A stretch of DNA of 64,000 bases from Molossus alvarezi (GCA_037176705.1 CM073886.1:21065501-21129500); one strand, 5' to 3'; positions 11,241-22,151 are shown, counted from the first letter of the stretch. Numbers and translations: made by a program. The notes: generated by a model from the letters alone, not told the origin.

Positions 11241-11709
11241 CTTCTGGTCCTACCAGCAAGGTCTGTTCCTTACGTTTAATTTTCACATTCTGTTTAGCAC
11301 GAGAAGGAGAAAAAGGTACTTGTTAGAACTGACTATGAGCACATGTCAAAATATTTTCTGCAGCAGCAGAAATGTGCATGGAGAAGGAAAATCATGAGGA
11401 CCGGAACTTTCAATATTTGTCTTTGTGGTGACCACATATTGGAAGCTTTGGCAGTTTGCCCAATATGGTCCCTCCGCTGGAGGCTGGGGACAGGCTGGCA
11501 AAAGCTGTTTGTGGTAGTATCCAGCCCATGGGGTTTGCTGCAAGGATCACATGAGGGAATATATGCAAAGTGCCCAGAATTGTGCCTGACACCTAGTGAG
11601 GTCCACATACGCATTTACTATTGTGTGTCTGCAAGAGCTGTTCTCAAGGAATATTCATGATTTATAGCAATAGCGGACGTACTCACTGACTTCTCCCTCG
11701 GGTCTAGGT
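11241..11709. other. Unique spacer
   Basis: Contains gggaatatatgcaaagtgcccagaattgtgcctgacacctag (about 11554-11595), like the 3' portion of MIR or L2. The rest is unrecognised. Confidence 0.35.
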
Positions 11710-11840
11710 CTTGGACTTGCTGTGTGACTTTAAGCATCTTTTGTGCCTCTCTGGGCCCCCTTTTCACATCTTGTTCCAATTATCTATGAGTCTAAGGCAG
11801 ACCAACCAACAGGTGTCCATTCATTTCACCTGGCATGGGC
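11710..11840 (+). repeat. 131-bp direct duplication, copy 2
   Basis: Partner of 10317-10447, same orientation, 1393 bp downstream. Sequence outside the unit does not match. Confidence 0.85.
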
Positions 11841-12089
11841 TGTTCTTCTTGCCTAGATTCTCTCACTGCAAACAAGGTGGGCATCTGCCCAGCTCTCCTG
11901 TATCTGCAACCTCCAATCTGGTGCCAGGGTCTGCAGGGATCTGCCTGACCCCTCCACCCTGTGGGCTTTCCCTCTGTTACAGCCACAGTCCCTCACTGCT
12001 TTACAGACTACGTACAGTAATTCTGACTCTCGGTGATTTCTTCCTTGCTCACTGATTTACAATTTACCTGGTAGCCGGCTGTAGAACAA

Positions 12090-12320
12090 CACAGGCATAG
12101 ACTATGTCCCTGCTGCCAGGCTTCTTGGGTTCAAACCCCAGCCTGCCCTTGGCTAGCTCCCTAACTCCAGGCAAAGTGCTTATCCTCAGTGAGCCTCAGC
12201 GTCCTCATCTGTCCAATGGAGAGTGATTTAGGACCTACCGTCTTGGTTGTGATGGGATTGAACTGAGTGAGCATGTCAAGGGCTTGTAAGAGCGCTCAGT
12301 AAGGAGATGCCAGCCTTTAT
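12090..12320 (+). repeat. MIR SINE
   Basis: Near full-length MIR: cttgggttcaaaccccagcctg, gtgagcctcagcgtcctcatctgtccaatgg, and gagcgctcagtaagga at the end. Confidence 0.88.
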
Positions 12321-12472
12321 TGCTGTGGTTACTATTGTTTTACTACTGTTACTTCTACTTGGCAGCAAGTGTTGCTGAAAATACCCAAGCTTGGACATTT
12401 TTAAAAAACTTGTTTGTATCCTGGTCCCCCCTCCCCACATTCCACACCTGACATCATTATAAGAGTTGTAAA

Positions 12473-13330
12473 GCACACCTGTCAGAATGGCCGCCATGAA
12501 CAAATCATCAAACAACAAGTATTGGCGAGAGTGTGGAGAAAAGGGGACCCTAGTACACTGCTGGTGGGAATGCAGACTGGTGCAGCCACTGTGGAAAACA
12601 ATATGGTGTCACCTCAAAAAATTAAAAATGGGCCCTGGCCAGTTTGGCTCAGTGGTTGGAGCATTGGCTTGTGGACCAGAGAGTCCTGGGTTCAGTTCTC
12701 GCTAGGGGCATGTACCAAAAAAAAAAAAAAAAAAGGTACTACCCTTTGACCCAGTGATCCCACTTTTAGGAATATATCCTAAGAAGCCTGAAACACCAAT
12801 CAGAAAGAATACATGCACCCCTATGTACATAGCAGCGCTATTTACAATAGCTAAGATCTGGAAACAGCCCAAGTGCCCATCAGTAGATGAGTGGATAAAA
12901 AAGCTGTGGTACATTTACACAATGGAATACTATGCAGCTGTAAGAAAGAAAGATCTTTAACCCTTTGAGATGACATGGAAGGACCTGGAGAATATTATGT
13001 TAATCAAAATAAGTCAATCAGAGGAAGACAAATATCACATGATCTGACTTATTTGTGGAATATAATGAACAAAATAAGCTGATGAACAAAATAGACCCAG
13101 AGACATAGAAAGGAGCTCAGTTCAGACTGACAGACCTCAGAGGAGAGGGGCGGGGGGATGGATGAGATGAACCAAAGAACTTACATGCCCGAATGCATAA
13201 CCAATGGACAGAGACAACAAGGCTGGAGGTAGGTGGGGTGGTGGGGTGGGATGGGGAAGAGGGTGTCTAGGGGAGAAAAGGGAGAAACATTTGTAACAAA
13301 AATAAAGTAATAAAAACTGGAAAAAAAAGT
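12473..13330 (+). mobile_element. L1 LINE 3' end (plus strand)
   Basis: 5'-truncated L1. It begins in the C-terminal region of ORF2 (acctgtcagaatggccgcc), reads [20 protein letters not shown] and YTMEYYAAVRKKDL before a premature stop at about 12958, then the 3' UTR with a G-rich stretch (13140-13265) and a final A-rich tail. A short Ves is inserted at about 12633-12736. Confidence 0.92.
12633..12736 (+). mobile_element. Ves SINE, tRNA-like head plus A-tail
   Basis: About 85 bp of Ves head (gccctggccagtttggctca to gctaggggcatgtacc) runs directly into an 18-base A-run. The middle and tail modules of Ves are absent. It interrupts the L1 ORF2 sequence between aaaaatgg and actaccctttgaccc. Confidence 0.9.
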
Positions 13331-13334
13331 CATA

Positions 13335-13734
13335 AAGGAACAAACCAGAGTTTTTTGAATCCTGAAGCCTTGTCCCCATCAGAATGAAGGCCTTGGAGAA
13401 GATAAAAGAGATGCCTCCTATGAAGCAGGGCTATTAGTTACACACTGTAAGGGATCAAATTGTGGGCCAGCAGAGGGGAATGAATGGCAGAGGAGGAAGG
13501 GTGGGTGCCCACTTCCCTTTTCAGATGGCGCCACTCATTACTTCACAGGTCACTGTTCTCCAGGCACTTAGGGCTGGGCAATGACGGCCACACTTTCGTA
13601 TGCTGAGATGGAACAAATCACGAGTGGAATGACTGAGCTAATGAGTGAAAATCACTTTGCACGGAGTCTGGTACACGATGAACACTTCGTGAACGTCGGC
13701 TGTTATACCTCATGTGAAAGGAGGGCTGCTCCCG
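13335..13734. other. Unique spacer
   Basis: No recognised repeat or gene. Confidence 0.4.
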
Positions 13735-14030
13735 CCGGGGGCTCGTGGTGTTGGGTGCCTGTACTGTGTGGAACGGCAGCCCCACCGTAGATATGTCCAC
13801 CCAGAGCCTGGGAATGTGACCTCGAGAATGTGATCTTGAGGTTAGATCATTGTGGATTATCCGTTTGGCACCATATTCAATGGCTAGTGGATTTAAGAGA
13901 GGAGAAGACGCAGAAGAGCACATCATGTGATGATGCAGGGGAGAGACTGAGGTGGTACAAGCCAACGAATGCCAGCGATTGTAGTGCTGCCAGATACCAA
14001 GACATCGGTTCCGCCTACAAGCAAAGGAAT
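13735..14030 (+). mobile_element. MLT1-like LTR fragment
   Basis: Contains gatatgtccacccagagcctgggaatgtgacct and gattatccgtttggcaccatattc, phrases of the 5' half of an MLT1-type LTR. Strongly diverged. Confidence 0.45.
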
Positions 14031-14035
14031 GTCTC

Positions 14036-14640
14036 AGGCAGCCAGGGCTACCGTAACAAAATGCCACGGACTGGGCGGCTGCATCAACAGAGACTGATTT
14101 TCTCACAGTCCTCGAGGCCACAAGTCCAAGATCAAGGTGCCGGCCAGTTTGGTTCCTGGGGAGAGCCCTCCTCCTATCCTGCACATGGCTGCCCCCCTCA
14201 CTATAATTTCCTCTGTGCCTGAGCAAAGAGAAGGAGAGATCTTTCTTTTCTCCTTAGAAGGACACTAATCCCATCATGAGGGCCCCACCCTCATGACCTC
14301 ATCTAACCCTAGTCACCTTCCAAAAGCTTCACCTCCAAATACTATCATTGGGGGTAGGGCTTCAACATATAAAATTTGAGGTAAGGCCCTGGCCAGTGTG
14401 TCTCAGTTGGTTGGAGCGTTGTCCCATGCACGGAAAGGTGGTAGGTTCAGTTCCCGATCAGGGCACATGCCCAGGTTTCGGGTTTGATCCCTGATTGGGG
14501 TGCATATGGAAGGCAACCGATCAATGTTCGTCTCTCACATCGATGTTTCTTGTTCTCGCTCTCTCTCTGAAAAATAAAAATCAATTAAAAGAATAAAATA
14601 AAATTTGAGTTAGGGGGAGGCAAACATTTAGTCCATGACA
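14036..14640 (-). mobile_element. MLT1/MaLR-type LTR split by Ves
   Basis: On the plus strand it reads ggctaccgtaacaaaatgccacggactgggcggc ... cacagtcctcgaggccacaagtccaagatcaagg ... ggacactaatcccatcatgagggccccacc ... gtccatgaca, the reverse complement of an MLT1-type LTR. The two halves are separated by the Ves at 14385-14597. Confidence 0.8.
14385..14597 (+). mobile_element. Ves SINE
   Basis: Forward Ves: gccctggccagtgtgtctcagttgg, B box ggttcagttcccgatcagggcac, tail ctctctctctgaaaaataaaaatcaatt. Twelve-base duplication ataaaatttgag at 14369-14380 and 14598-14609. Confidence 0.93.
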
Positions 14641-14732
14641 GAGTGGCAGCTGGTTTTTGCAGGAAAGAGAAGGTGGCAATTTAGACTCGGTTCCTTCATG
14701 TAAAAGTAGGTGTGTAAGAAATTGCATTAACT

Positions 14733-15006
14733 AGACCAGAGGTTGGCACATTTTTAATGTAAAAGACCAGATTGCAAGTTTTTTTAGGCTTTGATTTATT
14801 TATTTTTGTTACAGATGTTTCTCCTTCCCTCCCCACTGATTCCCCCCCCCCACTGATTCCCCCCTCCCTCTTCTGCCCCGCCCTGTGCCATGCGGTTTCT
14901 GTTGCATCTACTCCCATCCATAGTTGTGGGAAAGCAGCAGCAGGTGGTACGAATGAACCAATGAGACTGTGTTCTGATAAAGCTGTATTTACAGAAACAA
15001 CTGGTG
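14733..15006 (+). mobile_element. Ancient DNA-transposon MITE (hAT-like), left part
   Basis: Starts agaggttggcacatttttaatgtaaaagaccagattgcaag and continues ggtttctgttgcatctactcc ... gtgttctgataaagctgtatttacagaaac, a common mammalian hAT-type element. The matching end, ggcctgtagttcgctgactcctgaactaga, is at 15538-15568. Confidence 0.6.
14797..14880 (-). mobile_element. Very short L1 3'-UTR insertion
   Basis: The text tttatttttgttacagatgtttctccttccctccccactgattcc matches the last bases of the L1s in this window (compare 42490 and 58808) and interrupts the MITE. Confidence 0.75.
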
Positions 15007-15009
15007 GTG

Positions 15010-15392
15010 GAAACAACCCAAATATCCATCAACAGACAAATGGGTAAACAAAACAAGGTTTAAACACACGACGGAATAATATGCAGCCATCAAAAGAAAT
15101 CAAGCACTGGTGCGTGCTCTGATAGGGTGGAAACTTGAAACTGTTATGTCCAGTAAAAGAAGCCAGGCACCAGAGGTCACATATTGTAGGGTCCCATTTA
15201 TATAAAATATTCACAATAGGCAAATCCATAGAGACAGGAAGTAAACTAGTGGTTGCCAAAGGCTGGAGGGAGGGGAGGATGAGGAGTGGCTTCTTTTCAC
15301 GGGTGCTGGGTTTCCATCTGGGGTGATGAAAATGTTTTGGAACTAGATAGAGGTGGTGCTTGAAGAATGTGAATGTGCTAAGGAGCTGCAAC
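15010..15392 (+). mobile_element. Old L1M-type LINE 3' end
   Basis: Reads acaaatgggtaaacaaaacaagg ... aataatatgcagccatcaaaag ... gaagccaggcaccagaggtcacatattgtagggtcccatttatat ... ggtgatgaaaatgttttggaactagatagaggtgg, the 3' end of an old mammalian L1. Confidence 0.8.
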
Positions 15393-15394
15393 TT

Positions 15395-15431
15395 GAAAAT
15401 TTAAGGTAAGACCCTGGCCAGTGTGTCTCCG
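15395..15431 (+). repeat. Partial copy of a Ves junction
   Basis: This matches 14371-14407 (LTR flank plus the first bases of the Ves) with about four differences. The SINE then stops abruptly and a palindrome begins. Confidence 0.55.
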
Positions 15432-15434
15432 TTG

Positions 15435-15510
15435 CTTGTTGTTGAGGTGAAATTCATAGCACATAAAATGGATACTTTTTATGTGCTATGAATTTCACCT
15501 CAACAACAAG
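15435..15510. repeat. Perfect 34-bp inverted repeat, 8-nt spacer
   Basis: The arm at 15435-15468 begins cttgttgttgaggtgaaatt and its exact reverse complement is at 15477-15510. The spacer is tggatact. It would form a 34-bp hairpin. The arm resembles the 3' end of an old L1 (tattgaggtgaaattca). Confidence 0.97.
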
Positions 15511-15741
15511 GAGGGGCTTTGGACAGAACTGGGTTCTGGCCTGTAGTTCGCTGACTCCTGAACTAGATCATCTTTAAGGTGTCCTGCAGGTCTAAGATTT
15601 TTCAGTGGAAGGGTGGAGTGGATATTTTAAGCTATTTTTGAATCCTCTCTTGCTTTTTCATCCCTGTGGACACTGACTTGGAGATTGTGCTACTGTTTTA
15701 GAGAGAAGCAACTGGTCTTAGGGCTCTAACGCAATCCTGTC

Positions 15742-15870
15742 CCACCCTGGCTGGGTGGCTCGGTTTGCTGGAGCATCATCCTGATGTAGGTTTGATCCCC
15801 AGTCTGGACACATGCAGGTATCAACCAATGAATGCATAAGTCAGAGGAACAAAACGATGTTTAAAAAAAA
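15742..15870 (+). mobile_element. Old Ves-like SINE
   Basis: caccctggctgggtggctcggtttgctggagca, B-box-like ggtttgatccccagtctggacacatgc, then a short tail ending in an A-run. Diverged and shortened. Confidence 0.65.
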
Positions 15871-15889
15871 TCATTCCACGGAATTATAA

Positions 15890-16765
15890 GAGGAACTGCA
15901 AAGGCATATACAAGCATGTGCAATAAAACATCTTCTAGTAGCCACATTAAAGAAGTAAAGAAACAGGTGAGATAAAATTTTCCCATTATTAATATTTATT
16001 TATTTCTGTTTCTTTAAAAAAAATTTTTTCTTTATTGGTTTTAGGGAGAGAGGAAGGGGGAGAGAGAGAGAGAGAAACATCAATGAGGGAGAACATTGAT
16101 TAGCCACTTCCTGCATGTCCCCCATTGGGGACCAGGCCCACAACCTGTGCATGTGCCCTGACCCGGAATCGAACCTGCGACCTCTTGGTGCATGGATTGT
16201 CGCTCAACCACTGAGACACATTGGCGGGGCTCATTTTTGTTTCTTTAGCTAAAAATGAAACGTACCGACATATTGTGTTAAATTTCCATTTTTATTCCAA
16301 AATCTTACAGACTTGATTTCTCTTCTTGTTTGAATTGTCTCTCCAAGATTTTCACTGTGGTCATCCTTATATAGAAAGAGAACATATATAGAAAAACAAA
16401 AATGAAAAACTGTCACATTTCATTGTTGTAACACTTTGAATGTATTGTTTGTAACCTCGGGTTCACGTAAACCTGACTTGAATCCTATTCTCCTTTTTTC
16501 TATATCTTATGTTTGTTGGTGTGAGATGAATTTTAAGAATATAGTTTCTTTAACACAATATATAAAAAATATTGTCATTTCAACATGCAACCAATATAAA
16601 AATTATTAACAAGATATGGTGCACCCTCCTCCTTTTGGGTATGAAGTCTGTTGTCTATTTTACACTTACAGCACATTTTAATTCAAACCAACCCCAGTTC
16701 AAGTGCTTGAAAGCCACACGTGGCTGGTGGCTTCATTGGACCACATAGGTCTAGTGTTTCAGATC
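15890..16765 (+). mobile_element. Ancient DNA-transposon relic, interrupted by Ves
   Basis: Starts with catcttctagtagccacattaaagaagtaaagaaacagg and ends with cttgaaagccacacgtggctggtggcttcattggacca, which are the two ends of a common old mammalian element. I cannot name the family with certainty. Confidence 0.5.
16018..16231 (-). mobile_element. Ves SINE
   Basis: Reverse Ves with near-duplications atttctgtttcttta before and attttTgtttcttta after. B-box antisense at ccggaatcgaacctgcgac. Confidence 0.9.
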
Positions 16766-16893
16766 TGCTTAATCTGACCTCCAGTCCAGGATGATCAGGG
16801 AGTCTTGGCTTGAATATACCCAGTGGTTCATTCTGTCACAAAAGGCAGTGAATTGGATTTCTGGAAAACCTTGTTATTTGAAAGTGCTGCTTC

Positions 16894-17121
16894 TTTTTTT
16901 CAACTCCTCGCCTGAGGATATTCTTCCATTGATTTTCAGATAGAATGGGAGGGAGGGAGAGAGAGAGAGAGAGAAACATTGATGTGAGAGAGACACATCA
17001 ATTGGTTGCCTCGTGCATGACCCCAACCAGGCCCGGGGATCTAATCATAACTGAGGTACGTGCCTTGACCGGAATCGAACCTGTAGGCCGATGCTCTAAC
17101 CACTGAGCGAACCAGCCAGGG
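16894..17121 (-). mobile_element. Ves SINE
   Basis: Reverse Ves ending gcgaaccagccaggg. The flanks gaaagtgctgcttctt and gaaagtgcttcttt are the target duplication with a small indel. Confidence 0.9.
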
Positions 17122-17660
17122 GGAAAGTGCTTCTTTAGAGCAGAAGTTGCTTCTCTCTAAGCTGCAGGCAGTGGTCCTTGTCCTGTCTTCTGGGCTGCAT
17201 GAGTTTGCAACCTTTTCTCCCTGACAGCTCCGCAGGGGCTGCAAGATGGCGATACGTAATCCCCCCTCCTGCTAGATCAATGCTCAGCTCAATCAGCTTT
17301 GATCAAGCTCCCACATGCCGAGCTCACTGCCCAAAGGAAGGTTACACCAAGACAGACGTGGGTGGTGGCTTTCTCCTCTAAGACCCAAAGGTTTGCTTAG
17401 CTTTGTCCAGAGAAACAATGTCCAGACCACAGCCCACGATGCAGGTGGCCTCTGCAATTCCAGGGCAACCATTTCCGTGGCTCTCATTCATTGTCCTTCT
17501 CCTTGTGGACAATTCTGGGATCAGAATCCCTTGAGTTGGGAAGGTTGCTCAAAGGATACTGACGTAATATTAGCGCAAAAAGAAGGAAGTCCAACGATGA
17601 CAACAGTAACACTAACAGTGACAACAAAACCCAGATGGTGCACTCACTTTCTCTTCAGAT
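17122..17660. other. Unique spacer
   Basis: No confident repeat. It includes an open frame of about 131 codons (17315-17710, plus) without family resemblance or codon signature. Confidence 0.4.
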
Positions 17661-17664
17661 TCAC

Positions 17665-17815
17665 CCAGCATCCCTTAGAACAGGTGTTATTTCCTGCTTC
17701 ATCAGGATGACAGAATTGCAGTGGAGAGTTGAAGTAGCTCGTCCAAGTCACACTTGGGCAAGGGAGGCGCTGGAGACTGAATACTCACCTGTCTGAATCC
17801 TAAACCCATATCTCC
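17665..17815 (-). repeat. MIR-like SINE
   Basis: Reverse MIR traces: atgacagaattgcagtggagagttgaagtagctcgtccaagtcacac, then gaatactcacctgtctgaatcc. Confidence 0.55.
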
Positions 17816-18917
17816 CTCCCATAGACATCCAAATAAGCCACAATAGAGATTAAATTCTCTCCTTCCCTCCTGTCCTCCCTCCTCCCTCCCTTTCTGGGAC
17901 ATTTACTCATGCCAGGCAGTGAGGGTGCAAAGCACGCACTACCTCCAGCTGCGAGAAGTGCTCAGTCCAGTAGGAAGGGCCCAGAGCGCCAGGAAACAGG
18001 CACAGCTCACTTCTGATGCTCATTCCTTGTTTGACTCGACAGTTACAGCGGTAACTTGGGGAGGCCATAGAGGCTGTGACAGAAAAGAAGGACCTGGGAT
18101 CAGCCTCCCGGATTCAGCCCTGGGGGCCCCACTAACGCCCTGCTTGGCCTTGGGACCCCCCTCTTCTCCTCTCTTGGAGGAAAGCTCTCATCTGTGAGAG
18201 GGGCATAGGAAGAAAGACAGGAAGAAAGGAAGACAACGCTTTATTGTTGGGACGAAGGAAGGCAATGTGTGTGAGGCACTTGGAAATGGTAAAGACCGCG
18301 GGTGTGGCTGTTTTAGGCTAGATTATGTGAAATTGCTAACATCAGGCCATTTTCAATCTATGAAAATGGTGATTTCAATATAGTTCAACCTCAGTCCTTA
18401 CTGAAGGTTTTACTAGCTGCCATCTATCTGACATGATGTGGCAACCAAGCTTTCCAAACAAGCATTAGGAATTAATCATTGAATAGAATATTAAAAAACA
18501 AAAACAAAAACAAAAACAAACCCCAAACCACCCCAAACAGGAAGACGAAATCCAGCGTTTCTCAAAGTTTAATAGAGTGTGTGCTATTCTGTGGGCATGA
18601 AAGACCATTCTAGGTGGTCACCAGATTTGACATGAAATAACTTCAAATTTTATAGTGAAAATCAATTCTTTTTTTTATTTCCTCTCACTCCTCTGATTAC
18701 TCAAAGCTGAACATCTCAGGGTGGCATCAATGGTTGTGAACCCTTGCTGAACCCCCCTCCCATTTAGACAAGACAGAGCAGGCCTCAGGCTTAGACCTTC
18801 AGCAGGCCTAATATCTCGGTTTTCATGGTATTTATTTTTACAGCTGATTATGGAAAAGAATGCGAGTTTTCCATTAATAGTGACAAAGGGTCTTACTGGA
18901 AAGTTATTTATTTAGGT
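17816..18917. other. Unique spacer
   Basis: No confident repeat or gene. A (CAAAAA)n-like tract sits at about 18494-18520. A possible hAT-like trace (ccagcgtttctcaaagttt) begins near 18552. Confidence 0.4.
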
Positions 18918-18931
18918 AAGAAAAGCAATTT

Positions 18932-19178
18932 ACGCCCTGGCCGGTTTGGCTCAGTGGTCAGATCATCGGCCTGCGGTCCAGAGAGGCCCGGGTTCAGTTC
19001 TTGCTAAGGGCACGTACCTCTGTTGCAGTTTGTCCCTGGCCCTGATTGGGTTGTGTGGGTGGCAGCCACTCAATGTGTCCCTTTCGCATTGATGTTTCTC
19101 TCTCTCTTTCCCGCTCTATCTGAATAAAAAAATGGAAAAATGTCCTCGGGTTAAGATAAAAAAAAAGAAAGAAAAGAA
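18932..19178 (+). mobile_element. Ves SINE
   Basis: Complete forward Ves from acgccctggccggtttggctcag to the tcctcgggttaagat tail. Exact 14-bp duplication aagaaaagcaattt at 18918-18931 and 19179-19192. Confidence 0.95.
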
Positions 19179-19258
19179 AAGAAAAGCAATTTGCCCCAAA
19201 TGGTGAGGGTGCTATGAACCTTCTCATGTTGGGAGATGTTGCCCTAATTAAAGGTATG

Positions 19259-19282
19259 AGTGTGTGTGTGTGTGTGTGTGTG
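19259..19282 (+). repeat. (GT)n microsatellite
   Basis: About 24 bp of gt repeats. Confidence 0.95.
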
Positions 19283-19966
19283 TTCAAATCACACATCCTA
19301 CAAGTTTACTTTTCTAACAGTAGAGGAAGTCCCTGTGATTCAAGTGTTTATGAACCCAGGTAAATCATTTTGAACAGCAAACAGCAGTACATAATTAAAA
19401 CCCCTCAACAATTAAAGGGCAAAGCTGTCACCTGCTATGAAACATACACGGGAGTTAATAAAGCAGGTTATTCTAGGAAGGCATCAAACTGTATTAACAG
19501 TCCTAAACCTAGGCAAATTTTCTCTCTTCTTTGGGTAGACAGTAGCCAGCTAGATGACCTTAACTTGACTTTAGATTAAACTAGTTGGCTTGCCTTGCGG
19601 TCAGCGACCACATTTAATGAAGAAAATGTGTAGAGGAGAGATAGGTACCTTGAATCCATTCATAACTGAAGAATCAGAATGAAATCAGCCATGCATAGGA
19701 CGCCTGCTGAAATCTCGTGATCACAGGCAGAAGGGTGAGGGAGAGTCTTTTACATTACAGAGAAATTGAAATGGTAAAGCGCTTTTGAAGAGCTGCAACC
19801 CTTTCAAAAAGATGGGGTCCTTCTACAAGACATCTGGCCTGGATTCTGCAAAAGCATCAGTGACATGAGAGTTAAAACAGAGCAGTGGGGCAGTTCTAGG
19901 TTAAAGGAGATGGAAGAGACTTGACAACTAAGTAAAATACACGATCCCTGATTGGATTCTGGATTT
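19283..19966. other. Unique spacer
   Basis: AT-rich sequence with no recognised repeat or gene. Confidence 0.4.
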
Positions 19967-19983
19967 AAAATATACCTGGAAAG

Positions 19984-20198
19984 TCATGCCAGTGTGACTG
20001 AATGGTTGAGGGTCGACCCATGAACCAAGAGGTCGTGGTTCAATTCCCAGTCAGGGCACATGCCCAGGCTGTGGGCCCGATCCCCTGTGGGGGGCATGCA
20101 GGAGGCGGCCAATTGATATTCTCTCTCATCGATGTTTCTACTCTCTCTCTCTCTTCCTCTCTCTAAAAAACCAATAAAGAAAAAAGAAATTAAAAAAA
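19984..20198 (+). mobile_element. Ves SINE
   Basis: Forward Ves (catgccagtgtgactgaatgg, ggttcaattcccagtcagggcac, tail ctctctctaaaaaaccaataaag). Flanks aaaatatacctggaaag and aaaatatagccggaaag are the target duplication. Confidence 0.93.
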
Positions 20199-20215
20199 AA
20201 AATATAGCCGGAAAG

Positions 20216-20692
20216 ATAATACTGGGACTTTTAGGAAGATGTTAATAAGGGCAGCATACAGGAAGTATTATTGTATTACTGTTAAATCTCTCAGGTGTAA
20301 TAGTGGTGTTATTGCACAATGGATTATGTTGGAAGATGTTATTTGTTCTTAGGAAATATATATAGAAGTACTTAGGGATCAAACGCCATGCTGCTGAAAG
20401 TTATTTTCAAATAGTTCAGCAAAAAGAAAGTATACAGAGAGATAAGCAGATATAGTAAAATGTTAAAGATGGGTAAATCTAGATGAATCAAGGTGTTCAT
20501 TACTCTATTATTTTAACTTTTCTATGGATGAGACATTTTCAAAATAAAGAGTTGTGAGAAATTTCCCAACAGCACTGATGGGCTGGGGGAGGTGGGGTCA
20601 GATGTCTTGCTTTGTCGTTTGCCTTGCTTCTATAGAAATGGGAATTTGGCAGTTTAGGTGTATCAGTAGAGCTCTTTAGAGGTTCTGGTTTT
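20216..20692. other. Unique AT-rich spacer
   Basis: No recognised repeat or gene. Confidence 0.4.
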
Positions 20693-20710
20693 AGTGAATA
20701 ATTTCTTTTA

Positions 20711-20912
20711 TTTATTTTTCTTTATTGATTTTAGAGAGAGAAAGGGAGAGAGAGAGAAACATCGATGAGAGAGAACATTGATTGGCCGCCTCCTGCATGC
20801 CCACCACTGGGGATTGGGCCCACAGCCTGGGCATGTGCCCTGACCAGGAATTGAACCAGTGACCTCTTGGTTCATGGGTCGACATTCAACCATTGAGTCA
20901 CACTGGCTGGGC
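20711..20912 (-). mobile_element. Ves SINE
   Basis: Reverse Ves ending tgagtcacactggctgggc. Flanked by agtgaataatttcttttа-type duplications at 20693 and 20913 (one extra T in the right copy). Confidence 0.94.
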
Positions 20913-20931
20913 AGTGAATAATTTCTTTTTA

Positions 20932-21720
20932 GTGCATCCTGTGTATGAACAAGGCTCGTAGGGAAAATGATTCTCTTCTGGTTTCGGAGGCATTGAGACC
21001 TTTGTATGATGGATTTTCTTTGCTCTCCCTGCCTCCCGGGTGTCTCAGGCTTATGCCACCTCCCTTCCATACTAGGGCAATGATTCTGAATGCCTAAGCA
21101 GGGCTGGCAAATAAATAGCCCAAATGCTAATGCTCCTACTCCTGTATCCATGAAAGACATCGCTAATTGATTTCAACACCATGATCCAGCCAGCCACAAC
21201 TAATAAATTGCAGAGAAACAGTCTTTTGACATCTTGGAAACCAGCCCTCTGCCCTTTGCCCCAGTTTTCAAGCAAAGCAAGCATACATCTAGGTAACACT
21301 AAAGTTGATACAGATATTTCCTGATCCTCATTGTAACTCATCCCTCTCCAATGCCTTCTCCCACCAACACAATAAAACAAAACTTTTTCTTGCCTAAAAT
21401 CTCTTTTAAACATTTAGTGGGACCCCAGAGTGCTCCCGTGTGTTCACCAGGAAGTTGGCTTCCACATTTGGGGAAGCTGCTGCTCCCGTGGGTGCCGCCA
21501 CCGGGCTGATGGGGGCTGCTTTCTCTCTGCCTCTTGTCTGTTCTCCTGGTATTGGGATTCTTCCAGCTGACCCACTGAGGCCCTTGGTGCCAACACTTTT
21601 AAAAGATAACTTTATTGAGGCATATTTTGAATATTGTATAGCTAATTCAATGCAAGTGGACCTTTTTAGTAAACTTACCAAGTTGTGCACCTGTAGCCAC
21701 TGCTCTGGTAGGATCCCTCA
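20932..21720. other. Unique spacer with an L1M-like scrap
   Basis: Mostly unrecognised. Near 21604-21665, ataactttattgaggcatattttgaatattgt resembles an old L1 3' end. Confidence 0.4.
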
Positions 21721-21724
21721 CGAC

Positions 21725-22151
21725 CACTAACTGAGGCCTTGAGACTCAGACTGCGACTCACACCACTGACCCCCTGACTCCCTGGCCTTTGAGTTTGGAC
21801 TGGAACTACATCACCATCTTTTCTGGACCTCCAGCTTGCAGATGGCAGGTCATGAGACTTCTCAGCTTCTACAATCACGTGAACCAATCTCTCATACTAA
21901 ATCTTTATATATACGTGTATATATATATGTATCTGTATGTGTGTGTGTGTATGCATGTATGTGTATCATACATCTACATCTACGTCTGCGTCTGCGTCTC
22001 CATCTATATCTATATCTATATCTATATCTATATCTATATCTATATCTATATCTATATCTATATCTATATCTATATCTATATCTATATCTATATCTATATA
22101 ATCTATATCTATCTCCAACGGGTCTGTTTCTCTGGAGATTCCTGACTAATA
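21725..22151 (+). mobile_element. ERVL/MaLR-class LTR, 3' portion with expanded microsatellite
   Basis: Contains ctggacctccagcttgcagatggcaggtcatgagacttctcag, tcacgtgaaccaatctctcat, and ends ggtctgtttctctggagattcctgactaatac. Same family as 6355-6629. The AT-rich tract before the terminus has expanded. Confidence 0.75.
21982..22114 (+). repeat. (TATATC)n hexanucleotide microsatellite
   Basis: A run of tctaCGtctgCG variants passes into more than 15 nearly perfect tatatc units. It lies within the LTR and yields tyrosine/isoleucine or arginine/tyrosine repeat frames that are not genes. Confidence 0.97.

Noticed and set aside
13618..14226. 202-codon open frame on minus
   Set aside because: It runs across two unrelated LTR relics; composition is that of repeat translation.
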